From positions 1 to 64,000 of the forward strand of contig CALULL010000006.1 in NCBI GenBank assembly GCA_944321465.1: a DNA stretch of 64,000 bases. Reading direction: 5' to 3'. The translations under genes and the position numbers were made by a program. Under the pieces are notes generated by a model. The model had not been told where the DNA came from. It did not search any database and saw only the letters and a list, made by a program, of their open reading frames with translations. Within the stretch, counting starts at the first letter, position 1. Each line of letters opens with the position of its first letter. Below are positions 6,993-15,898 of the stretch, piece by piece. This stretch comes from an uncultured Bacteroides sp. (lineage in GTDB: Bacteria > Bacteroidota > Bacteroidia > Bacteroidales > Bacteroidaceae).

Positions 6993-8144
6993 ATGGAAAA
7001 AACGAAAAGACAGAAAAACAACCGATGGCTGCCCCTGCTGGCGGCCCTGTTGCTGGCCACGTCGTCGTCGGCACAACGTATCGACAACTTGGTGGAGCTG
7101 AAGCGCGAGTCGGACAATCCGCTGTTTCACCACCTGGCACCTGCACCACGCACACCGGCTTTCGAGTGCGAGGGCTATTGGGTGTGGGGCAGTTCGGTAG
7201 TGCGTGGGGACGACGGACGCTACCACATGTACGTGTCGCGTTTCCCCAAGTCGCTCCCCTTCCATCCGGGCTGGATGGTGGCATCGGAGATAGTGCACGC
7301 CGTCTCCGACAGCCTTATGGGTCCCTACCGCTTTAGCGACGTAGCTCTGCCTGCCCGTGGGGCCGAGTACTGGGACGGCCGCTCCACCCACAACCCGCGC
7401 ATCCTGCGGCACGGCGGCAAGTACTACCTTATCTATATGGGGTCGACGCACCCGTTTGCCGACCCCACCTACGAACAGCTGACGCTGGACAGCCCGTGGT
7501 GCACCGTGGGCCGTTCCAACAAGCGCGTCGGGCTGGCAGTGGCCGACTCGCCCTATGGCCCGTGGCGGCGTAGCGACAAGCCCATCCTGGAGACCCGTCC
7601 CGGCACGTTCTACAGTTACCTGGCTTCCAATCCCTCGCCCGTGTTGCAGGAGGACGGCTCGGTACTGATGATATTCAAAGGCCGGCATTACACCTCGCCC
7701 ACGGGCGACTACTCGGCCATGAGCCTTGGCGTGGCCTATGCACCGAGCATCGAGGGACCCTATACGGTGTTGAACGACGGCAAGCCCATTTTCGAGGTCA
7801 ACGGGCAGGGCGAGGCCGAGGACCCCTTCTTGTGGAAAGATGCCGAGGGCTATCACGTCATCTTCAAAGACCACGTGGCCCGTTTCACGGGTGAGAAAGG
7901 CGGAGGAGTGATGGCTCATTCCAAGGACGGCATACACTGGACGGTGGACAAGGATGCAAAAGCCTATTCGCGTACGGTGGAGTGGGAAGACGGTACGGTG
8001 GCACTGCAAGGACAGCTGGAACGCCCTTTCATCTACTTCGATGAACAAGGCCGTCCGCAGTGCATCTTCTTTGCCACGATGGACGGTCCAGGCGAGTTCG
8101 AGAACGGCACCCGCTCGTGGAACATGGTAATCCCCATCCGCTGA
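6993..8144 (+). CDS. secreted five-bladed beta-propeller glycosidase (GH43/GH117-like)
   Basis: 383 residues with a signal peptide ending near residue 28 (LLATSSSAQ). The mature protein has repeated blades with the pattern of the GH43/GH62/GH117 beta-propeller folds: WVWGSSVVRGDDGRYHMY (63-80), THNPRILRHGGKYYLIYMG (132-150), SNPSPVLQEDGSVLMIF (212-228) and AEDPFLWKDAEGYHVIFKD (275-293). The AEDPFLW block is a likely site of a catalytic acid. It probably removes a sugar from a host or dietary glycan in the periplasm or at the surface. No SusC/SusD pair or other glycosidase adjoins it, so the substrate is open. A perfect hairpin terminator follows. Confidence 0.75.
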   Translation: MEKTKRQKNNRWLPLLAALLLATSSSAQRIDNLVELKRESDNPLFHHLAPAPRTPAFECEGYWVWGSSVVRGDDGRYHMYVSRFPKSLPFHPGWMVASEIVHAVSDSLMGPYRFSDVALPARGAEYWDGRSTHNPRILRHGGKYYLIYMGSTHPFADPTYEQLTLDSPWCTVGRSNKRVGLAVADSPYGPWRRSDKPILETRPGTFYSYLASNPSPVLQEDGSVLMIFKGRHYTSPTGDYSAMSLGVAYAPSIEGPYTVLNDGKPIFEVNGQGEAEDPFLWKDAEGYHVIFKDHVARFTGEKGGGVMAHSKDGIHWTVDKDAKAYSRTVEWEDGTVALQGQLERPFIYFDEQGRPQCIFFATMDGPGEFENGTRSWNMVIPIR

Positions 8145-8162
8145 CGGCAGGGGCATGAATGC

Positions 8163-8201
8163 GTCAGGGGGGCAAGCGGCGATGCCGCTTGCCCCCCTGA
8201 C
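8163..8201. terminator. bidirectional terminator, perfect 18-bp stem
   Basis: Bases 8163-8180 pair perfectly with 8184-8201 around a 3-base loop (GAT), between convergent genes ending at 8144 and 8237. Confidence 0.75.
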
Positions 8202-8236
8202 TGTTATCTGTCGGTCTTCCGCCGGTCGGCCCCTGC

Positions 8237-9565
8237 TCAGGCTTCAAGCAGCTTCACGGCATCCACGTATTGGGCAATGCCGGCAGCCACCTGCTTGGCC
8301 GCTTTCATGGCCAGCACTACGGTGTGCGGATGGTGCACCACGTCGCCTCCGGCGAACACGCCCCGGCGGGTAGTCATGCCGTAGGGACGGTCCTTCACGA
8401 TGACGTAGCCCGTCTCGTCCACGTCGATGCCCGTGGTAGTGGACACGATGCGGTTGGCCGGACGTGAGCCGATGGCCAGGAATACGCGGTCGAATTGCAG
8501 GGTCTTCTCGCCCTCGGGTGTGGTGGCGCGCATTCCCGCCACGTTGCCGTGGCCGTCGTCTATAAACTCTATGGTAGAAGTCTGCCACCTGAACTGTACA
8601 CCCTCTTTGACAGCTTCCTGATATTCGCTCTGTATGGCACTCATCTCGGCTTCCGTGCGGTGGTATATCACGGTGACGCTTCCGGCTCCCATGCGCACGG
8701 CGGTGCGGGCTGCGTCCATGGCCACGTTGCCACAGCCGATGACGGCCACATGGTCGCCCTCGCGCAGGGGCACGGCATCGCGGTTGACGATGCCCTGGTT
8801 GAAGGTGTTCACCGTATGTAGCAGGTAGGACGATTGCACGATGCCCCTCAGGTGGTTGCCGGGAATGTTGAGTTCTTTGGGCAGTGCGGTTCCTGTCCCG
8901 ATGAAGATGGCGTCGTAGCCTTGCTCGAACATCTGGTCGACGGTGATTTGTTTGCCCACCATGCAGTTCAGGACGAAGTTCACCCCGAGGGCTTCTATCT
9001 TCTCAATCTCTTTCTTCACTACGTTCTTGGGCAGACGGTATTCGGGTATGCCGAACATAAGCACGCCGCCCGGTTCGCTTTGGCCCTCGAAGATGGTGAC
9101 ATTAAAGCCCTGGCGTGCCAGGTCGCCTGCCACCGTCAGGCCCGCAGGTCCCGAGCCGATGACGGCCACCTTGCCGCGTGTCTTCTGAGGCAGGCGCTCG
9201 CGCAGGAGGTTCATCTCGGTGTCAAAGTCGGCTATGAACCGTTCCAGCTTGCCCACCTGTATGCCTTTGCCTTTAGCGTAGAGCACGCAATGGCCCTGGC
9301 ATTGGTTTTCGTGGGGGCATACCCGTCCGCAGATGGCCGGAAGGTTGTTCTTCTCGTTGATGATACGCATGGCTTCACCCATGTTGCCCATAGAGAGCTG
9401 GTGGATGAAGTCCGGGATGTCGTTCTCTATGGGGCATCCTTTTTTGCAGGAAGGGTTCTTGCAGTTCAGGCAGCGTTTGGCTTCCATGATGGCTTCCTTG
9501 ATGGTGAAGCTTTTGTTTACTTCGTTAAAGGTGCCTTCGTTAATATCCTTTTCGTTGGTATCCAT
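8237..9565 (-). CDS. gltD: NADPH-dependent glutamate synthase small-subunit-type oxidoreductase
   Basis: 442 residues from ATG at 9565. Residues 32-47 (CLNCKNPSCKKGCPIE) and later Cys residues (AICGRVCPHENQCQGHC) form the two iron-sulfur sites. VAVIGSGPAGLTVAGDLARQ binds FAD and VAVIGCGNVAMDAARTAV binds NADPH; GVFAGGDVVHHPHTVVLAMK is the C-terminal FAD contact. This is the GltD-like family that passes electrons from NADPH to a partner, classically the large subunit of glutamate synthase. No large subunit or ferredoxin-NADP reductase alpha subunit is adjacent, so the partner is elsewhere or the role is as a stand-alone oxidoreductase. The symbol is by family only. Confidence 0.85.
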   Translation of the reverse strand: MDTNEKDINEGTFNEVNKSFTIKEAIMEAKRCLNCKNPSCKKGCPIENDIPDFIHQLSMGNMGEAMRIINEKNNLPAICGRVCPHENQCQGHCVLYAKGKGIQVGKLERFIADFDTEMNLLRERLPQKTRGKVAVIGSGPAGLTVAGDLARQGFNVTIFEGQSEPGGVLMFGIPEYRLPKNVVKKEIEKIEALGVNFVLNCMVGKQITVDQMFEQGYDAIFIGTGTALPKELNIPGNHLRGIVQSSYLLHTVNTFNQGIVNRDAVPLREGDHVAVIGCGNVAMDAARTAVRMGAGSVTVIYHRTEAEMSAIQSEYQEAVKEGVQFRWQTSTIEFIDDGHGNVAGMRATTPEGEKTLQFDRVFLAIGSRPANRIVSTTTGIDVDETGYVIVKDRPYGMTTRRGVFAGGDVVHHPHTVVLAMKAAKQVAAGIAQYVDAVKLLEA

Positions 9566-9605
9566 AGATGTATATGAGTTTTGTTGGTTTTGTACTGTAT
9601 GGGTT

Positions 9606-9614
9606 GCAAATGTA
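9606..9614 (-). promoter_or_regulatory. -7 box for the gltD-like gene
   Basis: Minus strand TACATTTGC matches TAnnTTTG, 41 bp upstream of the ATG at 9565. Confidence 0.6.
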
Positions 9615-9720
9615 CGGCTTTTTGTCGCAGGATGTGCCGCCGGGGTGTGCTTTTCTTCTTGTACGGGAGTGTTTTGAACCTTCGGGGAAGCCGTTTGGGC
9701 GGTTGCCGGGGCGGCAGGGG

Positions 9721-10569
9721 TTACTGGCCCATGTAGGAGGGCGCCACGCCGAACTGGCGTTTGAAGGCTCGCGAGAAGTGGCTCAGTGTCTTGAAGCCTA
9801 CCGCACGGTACACCTCGGCCGGCCGTTCGCCCAGCTCCTCCATGCGTCGCTTGGCTTCCTCCAGACGGCGGCTGACAATCCATCGTCCGGGCGAGGTCTG
9901 GAATGTCCGGGCGAAGTCGTTTTTGAAGGCGGCCAGCGAGCGGCCTGCGTAGTGGGCCAGGCCGCTCAGGTCGAGGTCTTGCAGGTAGTATTGTTCCATG
10001 AAGGCGTGCAGATCGGGCTTCAGCGGGGTGGCGAAGTCGAACAGCAGCGAACGCAGCCAGGGGGCGGTTTCGATGAGCGTCAGCACCGTTTCCTGCATTT
10101 TCAGTTCCATGAGCCGCTCGCCCGGAAACTGTCCGGCCTTGAAGCAGGCCAACAGCGAGGCAAACAGGTTTTCGAGGAAGGGGCTACGGGGCAGGGCAAT
10201 GTAGGCCGACGAGCGTGTCCACGGCTTTGCTCCGCGTAGCGAGATGCCGTTCTGAGACATGGCACGCCGCAGCATGGGCACCGTCAGATAGAAGAAGATG
10301 CCCTCAAACGGTTCGTTGCCCGGAAGCGGCCTTGCCTGTTTCTGGCACAGGTGGTTGCGTCGCAGCATGTAGGCGTCGCCCTTGCGCAGGTGGTAGGTGC
10401 GCCCTTGCGTTGTCAGTTCCAGTTCGCCCGAGTTGACGTAGATTATCATGTGCTCCGTCACTACGCCCCTGCCGGGCGTGGCGGTGGTCACCCGGCAGTA
10501 GTGGAGGTAGTCCTTGTAATGCAGCTTGAGAATGCCGTCGGCTGCTTCGGTGTGCAACAGTTCTTTCAT
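9721..10569 (-). CDS. AraC family transcriptional regulator
   Basis: 282 residues. The N-terminal part (TEHMIIYVNSGELELTTQGR, HLRKGDAYMLRRN) is a cupin-like ligand-sensing domain. The C-terminal 100 residues carry the double helix-turn-helix: LSGLAHYAGRSLAAFKNDFA and VYRAVGFKTLSHFSRAFKRQ, with FGVAPSYMGQ at the end. Expected to bind DNA as a cytoplasmic regulator in response to a small molecule. It is divergent from the exported alpha/beta-hydrolase gene starting at 10767, and the ~200-bp shared region holds promoter boxes for both, so that gene is the likeliest target (inference from arrangement). Confidence 0.92.
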   Translation of the reverse strand: MKELLHTEAADGILKLHYKDYLHYCRVTTATPGRGVVTEHMIIYVNSGELELTTQGRTYHLRKGDAYMLRRNHLCQKQARPLPGNEPFEGIFFYLTVPMLRRAMSQNGISLRGAKPWTRSSAYIALPRSPFLENLFASLLACFKAGQFPGERLMELKMQETVLTLIETAPWLRSLLFDFATPLKPDLHAFMEQYYLQDLDLSGLAHYAGRSLAAFKNDFARTFQTSPGRWIVSRRLEEAKRRMEELGERPAEVYRAVGFKTLSHFSRAFKRQFGVAPSYMGQ

Positions 10570-10594
10570 GGGGATGTTTCTTTGCTTGGCAGGG

Positions 10595-10603
10595 GCAAAG
10601 GTA
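10595..10603 (-). promoter_or_regulatory. -7 box for the AraC-family gene
   Basis: Minus strand TACCTTTGC matches TAnnTTTG, 26 bp upstream of the ATG at 10569. Confidence 0.6.
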
Positions 10604-10690
10604 CGTTCTAAAACTGTTGCCTGCTTGTCCGAAAAGCTAAAAATGCTTATCCCAAAAGCTATTTCATCTTTTTTGTGTGCTTGGGCTTGC

Positions 10691-10719
10691 TTGCAGAGCC
10701 TGTTTGTTGCCTACCTTCG
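10691..10719 (+). promoter_or_regulatory. possible promoter of the exported hydrolase gene
   Basis: TTG at 10691-10693 and TACCTTCG at 10712-10719 (one mismatch to TAnnTTTG) are 18 bp apart, 48 bp before the ATG at 10767 and divergent from the AraC gene. Confidence 0.45.
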
Positions 10720-10766
10720 TCCCCGGCAGTCTTGCTGCCATCCTTGTGGACACAACGTTACCCGAT

Positions 10767-11843
10767 ATGTTTAGAAAGAACATGCTGCTTATGGCAATGC
10801 TCCTGGCCGGGGCTGCCTCCGCATCGGCGGCGGAGAAGACGACCGACAACGACCAACCTGCAAACCAAAGGAATATGGAACAACTGAGTTTGACCAACGA
10901 ATGGGACAAGGTCTTTCCCAAAAGCGACAAAGTAGACCACAGAAAAGTGACCTTCGTCAACCGCTACGGCATCACCCTGGCGGCCGACATGTACGTGCCT
11001 CGCGGCTTTTCCGGCCCCTTGCCTGCGGTGGCCGTGTGCGGGCCTTTCGGGGCTGTCAAGGAGCAGGCATCGGGCCTCTATGCGCAGACACTGGCCGAGC
11101 GGGGCTTCCTGACGATAGCCTTCGACCCCTCGTTCACCGGCGAGAGCGGAGGACAGCCGCGCTACGTAGCTTCGCCCGACATCAATACCGAGGACTTCTG
11201 TGCCGCTGTCGATTTCCTCGTCACTCATCCTCTTGTCGACCCCGAGCGGGTAGGCATTCTGGGCATCTGCGGCTGGGGCGGCCTGTCCATCAATGCTGCT
11301 GCCATCGACACGCGTGTCAAGGCTACCGTGTCATGCACCATGTACGACATGTGCCGCGTCACGGCCCGGGGCTATTTCGACTCACTCGATGCCGAAGGCC
11401 GTCACAACTTGCGCCGGACGCTCAACGAGCAACGCACCCAGGACGTGCGCAGCGGTTCGTATGCTCTGGCCGGCGGGGTGGTGGACCCTCTGCCCGAGGA
11501 TGCGCCTCAGTTTGTGAAAGACTACCATGCCTACTACAAGACTCCGCGCGGATATCACAAACGTTCGCTCAACTCCAACGGCGGTTGGAACGTCACGTCC
11601 TCGCTTTCGTTCCTCAATATGCCCATTCTGGCCTACAGTGACGAGATACGCAGTGCCGTCCTTGTCGTTCATGGCGAGAAGGCACACTCGCGTTACTTCA
11701 GCGAGGATGCGTTCAAGAGGCTGAAGGGCGACAACAAGGAACTGCTCATTGTGCCCGGTGCCACGCATACCGACCTCTATGACAATCTGGAGAAAATACC
11801 CTTCGACCGCATCGAGCAGTTCTATCGCCAGTATCTGAAGTGA
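10767..11843 (+). CDS. exported alpha/beta-hydrolase fold protein
   Basis: 358 residues from ATG at 10767; a signal peptide (MLLAGAASASAA) follows. The fold is the alpha/beta-hydrolase of the YcjY/dienelactone-hydrolase-like group: ITLAADMYVPRGF, an oxyanion-side segment AFDPSFTGESGGQ (118-130), the nucleophile-elbow region GILGICGWGGLSINAAA (163-179), and a C-terminal VVHGEKAHSRYFSEDAF and VPGATHTDLYD with the likely Asp/His. At the elbow, where G-x-S-x-G is normal, the sequence is C-G-W-G-G, so no serine sits at the expected place; Cys168 lies two residues earlier. Activity is therefore uncertain. It is divergent from an AraC regulator that may control it. Confidence 0.82.
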   Translation: MFRKNMLLMAMLLAGAASASAAEKTTDNDQPANQRNMEQLSLTNEWDKVFPKSDKVDHRKVTFVNRYGITLAADMYVPRGFSGPLPAVAVCGPFGAVKEQASGLYAQTLAERGFLTIAFDPSFTGESGGQPRYVASPDINTEDFCAAVDFLVTHPLVDPERVGILGICGWGGLSINAAAIDTRVKATVSCTMYDMCRVTARGYFDSLDAEGRHNLRRTLNEQRTQDVRSGSYALAGGVVDPLPEDAPQFVKDYHAYYKTPRGYHKRSLNSNGGWNVTSSLSFLNMPILAYSDEIRSAVLVVHGEKAHSRYFSEDAFKRLKGDNKELLIVPGATHTDLYDNLEKIPFDRIEQFYRQYLK

Positions 11844-12052
11844 CGGCTACGGCCAGTCCGCCGTGGCGGCACGGCCGTCCTGACATTTTGTTTTCTTCAG
11901 TCCCTGTGGCTGGCTTGTTTCGCAGCGGGAGGGGAGTTGTTTGGAACGGACGCAACGCCTTGGGGCTATCCTGTTGCTGCTTAGCGCGATACATAAATCG
12001 TTACATTTGAAATAGAAGCCTAAAGTCCGCTTTGTCCGGGCCGTCGGCGGGA

Positions 12053-12140
12053 GCACACCTGTGCTGCCGCAGGCGGCCCGGTGTGCTTGCTGGCGTGGAG
12101 CGGTGTGCGTGCATGGGGGCACAGGTGTGCCCGGTCGGCC
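12053..12140. repeat. 22-bp repeat array, 4 units
   Basis: Cores start at 12053 (GCACACCTGTGC), 12075 (GGCCCGGTGTGC), 12097 (GGAGCGGTGTGC) and 12119 (GCACAGGTGTGC). First unit has a CC centre and the other three GG. The array lies in the gap between convergent genes. Confidence 0.8.
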
Positions 12141-12302
12141 CGTTTGTCTTTCGCTGCGTGTCGGCATGGGGCAGGCGGGATGCGCCAAAAGGCTTGTGGC
12201 GGATGTGGCGGCGGCACGGGCGTGGCCGGGGGCTTCTGGTTTGCCGTTGTTGCACGCGGAGACTGTCAGCCGGAGGGGCCTTTCTCCGTGCGCGGGGACA
12301 CT

Positions 12303-12340
12303 AAAAAGCCCTTCCCGGCAGCAGAGTGTCAGGAAGGGCC
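12303..12340 (-). terminator. terminator of the proline-rich exported protein gene
   Basis: Minus strand: GCCCTTCC ... GGAAGGGC stem (12308-12315 with 12332-12339) followed by five T residues, 29 bp past the stop at 12369. Confidence 0.75.
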
Positions 12341-12368
12341 GATGGATGCCGACGGTCGGGACCGACCG

Positions 12369-12860
12369 TCAGAAAGGTTCGTAGGGCGGCGGGAACAGTC
12401 CGGGCGGAGGCGGGGGCAGGCTGTCGGCGGCCAGACTGTCGGCAGCCTGTTGCTGGCGCACGATGATTTCCTCGCGCAAGAAGCCGGGAGGCACCGACAG
12501 GGTGATGATGAACACCCGCTGGTCGTCACCAAGGTTGGGGTGGAGTGCTACGCTCAGCGTGTTCTCGCCTTGGCGCATGAGGGTTCCGGCCCGGAAGTTG
12601 AGCGCACCTCTCTGGCCCATCTTCCCGGCCAGTTGGTGCCCTCGGCTGTCGGTTACGCAGTCTACGGTCCAATCGTCGCGGTTCATTTCGATGTGGAGCG
12701 TGTCGGCGTTTGCTTCGGCCATGTAGAGTCCCGAGGGGGCTATGCCTCCTCCTTCTGCATCGTCGCACGAGGCGGTGACCACGGTCTGCCCCAAGGCCAG
12801 CATGGCTGCGGCCAGTGCGGCGTACAGGCGTGTTGCATGTCGTAAGTGTGGTTTCTGCAT
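12369..12860 (-). CDS. exported hypothetical protein with proline-rich C-terminus
   Basis: 163 residues. A long basic n-region and hydrophobic stretch (LYAALAAAMLALGQTVVTASC) form a signal peptide; the VTASC end could be a lipobox, so it may be a lipoprotein. The middle (LHIEMNRDDWTVDCVTDSRG, FRAGTLMRQGENTLSVAL, QRVFIITLSVPPGF) looks like a beta-sandwich, perhaps a gliding/Ig-like module. The C-terminus is low-complexity (SLPPPPPGLFPPPYEPF). No family is recognised. It has its own promoter box (12904-12912) and terminator. Confidence 0.72.
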   Translation of the reverse strand: MQKPHLRHATRLYAALAAAMLALGQTVVTASCDDAEGGGIAPSGLYMAEANADTLHIEMNRDDWTVDCVTDSRGHQLAGKMGQRGALNFRAGTLMRQGENTLSVALHPNLGDDQRVFIITLSVPPGFLREEIIVRQQQAADSLAADSLPPPPPGLFPPPYEPF

Positions 12861-12903
12861 TTGTTTTTTCGGTTTAGCCGTTCTGCGCGGATGAATACTG
12901 CTG

Positions 12904-12912
12904 GCAAAGCTA
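12904..12912 (-). promoter_or_regulatory. -7 box for the proline-rich exported protein gene
   Basis: Minus strand TAGCTTTGC matches TAnnTTTG, 44 bp upstream of the start at 12860. Confidence 0.55.
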
Positions 12913-12992
12913 TTAAAAATGTGGCAGAAAGTGAACGGTGCGCCCGGTTTTTTTGCTAACTTGCGCCGCGAAAATCTAATCTATACATTACT

Positions 12993-14351
12993 ATGAGATA
13001 TCAAGTTGCTATCATCGGCGGTGGTCCTGCGGGCTATACGGCTGCCGAAGCTGCCGGCAAGGCCGGTCTGAGCGTTGTGCTCTTTGAAAAACAAAACCTG
13101 GGTGGCGTGTGCCTCAACGAGGGTTGCATCCCCACGAAAACCCTGCTCTATTCGGCCAAGACCTACGACAGTGCCCGCCATGCCTCAAAATATGCGGTGA
13201 CGGTGCCCGAAGCATCGTTTGACTTGCCCAAAATCGTGGCACGTAAGCAGAAGGTGGTGCGCAAGCTGGTGCTGGGCATCAAGGCCAAGCTCACGGGCGT
13301 GGGCGTGAATATTGTTACGGGCGAGGCCAGCGTGGTCGATGCTCACCGCGTGGCCTGCGGCGGCGAGGAGTACGAGTGCGACAACCTGTTGCTGTGTACT
13401 GGTTCCGAGACGTTTGTGCCCCCCATTGCCGGGCTGGACAAGGTGCCCTACTGGACCCACCGCGAAGCGCTCGACAACAAGGAACTGCCCGCTTCGCTGG
13501 CCATCATAGGCGGCGGGGTCATCGGCATGGAGTTCGCCTCGTTCTTCTGCAGCCTTGGCACGCAGGTGACGGTGGTCGAAATGATGGATGAGATACTGGG
13601 CGGCATGGACCGCGAGCTGTCTGCCATGCTGAGGGCCGACTATGCCAAGCGCGGTGTGCGCTTTCTGCTGAGCACCAAGGTGGTGTCTGTCGACGAGGTG
13701 GACGAGGACGGCCAGCGTCGTGTCCGCGTAGGCTACGAGGATGCCAATGGGGCCGGTTCGGTGGTGGCCGACAAGCTGCTGATGAGCGTCGGGCGCAGAC
13801 CCGTGCGCACGGGCTTCGGACTGGAGAACCTCGACGTGGCCCGCGACGGGCGCGGCAATGTGGTGGTCGACGAGCACATGCAGACCTCCCTGCCCGGTGT
13901 CTATGCCTGCGGCGACCTGACGGGCTTCTCGCTGCTGGCCCATACGGCGGTGCGCGAGGCCGAGGTGGCTGTGGCCCACATTGCGGGACACGACGACCGC
14001 ATGAGCTACCGTGCCATCCCCGGCGTGGTCTACACCAATCCCGAGATAGCCGGTGTGGGCGAGACCGAGGAGAGCCTCAGACGCAAGGGCACGGAGTACA
14101 AGGTGCAGAAGTTGCCTATGGCCTATTCGGGCCGCTTTGTGGCCGAGAACGAAGGCGTGAACGGCGTGTGCAAGCTGCTGCTTGCGCCGGATGGACACGT
14201 GCTGGGCGCACACGTGCTGGGCAACCCCGCTTCCGAAATCATCACGCTGGCAGGCATGGCCGTCGAGCTGGGGCTTACTGCCGCCGAATGGAAAAAGATA
14301 GTCTTCCCGCATCCCACGGTAGCCGAAATCTTCCGTGAGGCTTGCGAGTGA
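12993..14351 (+). CDS. lpdA: dihydrolipoyl dehydrogenase
   Basis: 452 residues. VAIIGGGPAGYTAAEAAGKA (5-24) binds FAD; GGVCLNEGCIPTKTLL carries the redox-active disulfide CxxxxC; ASLAIIGGGVIGMEFASFF binds NAD; GVYACGDLTG is the second FAD contact; HPTVAEIFREA near the end carries the catalytic His and Glu of the partner subunit. It reoxidises dihydrolipoamide of 2-oxoacid dehydrogenase or glycine-cleavage complexes, producing NADH. None of the E1/E2 or gcv genes is adjacent, so it is transcribed alone, with a weak TAACTTGC box near 12957 and a strong hairpin after the stop. Confidence 0.95.
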   Translation: MRYQVAIIGGGPAGYTAAEAAGKAGLSVVLFEKQNLGGVCLNEGCIPTKTLLYSAKTYDSARHASKYAVTVPEASFDLPKIVARKQKVVRKLVLGIKAKLTGVGVNIVTGEASVVDAHRVACGGEEYECDNLLLCTGSETFVPPIAGLDKVPYWTHREALDNKELPASLAIIGGGVIGMEFASFFCSLGTQVTVVEMMDEILGGMDRELSAMLRADYAKRGVRFLLSTKVVSVDEVDEDGQRRVRVGYEDANGAGSVVADKLLMSVGRRPVRTGFGLENLDVARDGRGNVVVDEHMQTSLPGVYACGDLTGFSLLAHTAVREAEVAVAHIAGHDDRMSYRAIPGVVYTNPEIAGVGETEESLRRKGTEYKVQKLPMAYSGRFVAENEGVNGVCKLLLAPDGHVLGAHVLGNPASEIITLAGMAVELGLTAAEWKKIVFPHPTVAEIFREACE

Positions 14352-14365
14352 ACGCCCCGGGCGTG

Positions 14366-14409
14366 GTCCGGCTGCCGGGAAGCGACGGAGGTCGCGCCGG
14401 CAGCCGGAC
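14366..14409 (+). terminator. hairpin after lpdA
   Basis: GTCCGGCTGCCGG (14366-14378) pairs perfectly with CCGGCAGCCGGAC (14397-14409), with a further GCGAC/GTCGC pairing inside the loop. No T-run follows, so it may only protect the 3' end. Confidence 0.55.
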
Positions 14410-14445
14410 TGCCGGCCGGCGACAAAATCAACTAAACACTGACTG

Positions 14446-15882
14446 ATGAGAATACTGACGACACTTTTCGTTCTTCTATGGGTCTGCCTGTTGCCACTGC
14501 ACGCACAGCAAGTGGAGCAGGCAGACTCTTTGTTAAGCAACCGTATGGACGGGCTTGTGGACCGCATGTTGCCCCGGGGGTCGAACGTAGGGGCACTCTT
14601 TGTCGACCTTGCCACAGGGCGGACGATTTACGACTACCAGTCCGACATGCTCTCGCGCCCGGCTTCGACCATGAAGCTGGTGACGGCCGTCACGGCCTTA
14701 TCGGGGCGCGGGGCGGGCAAGGCGTTCCGCACCGAGGTGTGGTACACGGGCCGTATAGAGCGCGACACCCTGCACGGCGACCTCTACGTGGTGGGCGGCT
14801 TCGACCCCGAGTTCACCGAGGACGACCTTCAGATGTTGGCCGACAGCGTGTGCCGCCTGCCCTTCTCGGTGCTGTCGGGGCGCGTCTACGGCGACGTTTC
14901 GGCCAAGGACTCGCTCTATTGGGGCAGCGGCTGGCTGTGGGACGACAATCCATCGGCCTTCCAGCCCTACCTCTCGCCGCTTATGCTCGAGAAGGGGACG
15001 GTGCGTGTGCTGGCTTTGCCGGGCAAGCGTGCGGGCGAACCGGCAACGGTGATGTGCACGCCCGAGTCGGGCTACTGCCGCATCGTCAACCGCACCCGTA
15101 CCAACACGCGCTCGGCCGGTCCCTTCCGGGTCACCCGCGACTGGATGCACAACAGCAATGACATCCTCGTGAGCGGCAACGTGTCGGCCACGCAGGCACG
15201 CGTCATCAACGTCTTTGCCCCCGAAAGGCTGTTCATGCAGGCCTTCGTGGAGCGGTTGCGCCAAGGGGGGCTGCGCTGCGACACGGCCTATGCCTTTGCC
15301 GAGCTGCGGCGGGACACGGCGGAGGCCGTGCTGGTGGCCGCCCACGAGACGGGCGAACAGGCCGTGCTCGGCCAGATGCTGAAGGAGAGCGACAACCTGA
15401 ATGCAGAGGCTATGTTGTGGCGCACCGGGGCGCAGGTCGCCGGGCACAGGCGCGTGACGGCCAAGGACGGGCTGAAGGAGACCCGCAGGCTGATAGAGAG
15501 GCTGGGCCTGTCGCCTGCCGACTACCGGCTGGCCGATGGCTGCGGGTTGTCCCACTACGACTACCTGTCGCCCCGTCTGCTGGTGGAATTGCTGCGCTAT
15601 GCCTACTCGCGCACGGAAGTCTTCCAGAAACTGTACAAGGCACTGCCCGTGAGCGGGGTGGACGGCACGCTGAAGTATCGTATGGGCTACGGCACGCCTG
15701 GCTTCCGCAACGTTTTTGCCAAGACCGGGAGCTACACGGGCGTGAGCAGCCTGGCCGGATACTTGAAGACGCGCAGCGGACGCTGGGTGGCCTTTGCCAT
15801 TATGAACCAGAACAGCCTGTCGGGGCGCCAAGCGCGTGCTTTGCAGGACGAACTTTGCATGGAGGTGATTACGGGCTGGTAG
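14446..15882 (+). CDS. dacB: D-alanyl-D-alanine carboxypeptidase/endopeptidase, PBP4 type
   Basis: 478 residues with a signal peptide ending LPLHA (residue 20). All three penicillin-binding motifs are present: S74-T-M-K77, S315-D-N317 and K426-T-G428, with a ~180-residue insertion between the first two typical of class C PBP4/DacB enzymes. It acts in the periplasm, trimming D-Ala from peptidoglycan stem peptides or cutting cross-links. It is monocistronic between lpdA and the convergent GH84 gene; a 22-bp repeat array begins 16 bp after the stop. Confidence 0.94.
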   Translation: MRILTTLFVLLWVCLLPLHAQQVEQADSLLSNRMDGLVDRMLPRGSNVGALFVDLATGRTIYDYQSDMLSRPASTMKLVTAVTALSGRGAGKAFRTEVWYTGRIERDTLHGDLYVVGGFDPEFTEDDLQMLADSVCRLPFSVLSGRVYGDVSAKDSLYWGSGWLWDDNPSAFQPYLSPLMLEKGTVRVLALPGKRAGEPATVMCTPESGYCRIVNRTRTNTRSAGPFRVTRDWMHNSNDILVSGNVSATQARVINVFAPERLFMQAFVERLRQGGLRCDTAYAFAELRRDTAEAVLVAAHETGEQAVLGQMLKESDNLNAEAMLWRTGAQVAGHRRVTAKDGLKETRRLIERLGLSPADYRLADGCGLSHYDYLSPRLLVELLRYAYSRTEVFQKLYKALPVSGVDGTLKYRMGYGTPGFRNVFAKTGSYTGVSSLAGYLKTRSGRWVAFAIMNQNSLSGRQARALQDELCMEVITGW

Positions 15883-15898
15883 GGACGGCCTCTTGGGA

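Larger units (their letters stand above)
11844..12368. other. 525-bp intergenic region between convergent genes
   Basis: No coding sequence supported. It contains a TACATTTG box at 12002-12009 on the plus strand without a matching -33, the four-unit repeat array at 12053-12140, and a terminator for the leftward gene at 12303-12340. Confidence 0.5.

Noticed and set aside
13185-14615. 476-codon reading frame opposite lpdA
   Set aside because: Histidine- and alanine-rich shadow of a clear dihydrolipoyl dehydrogenase.
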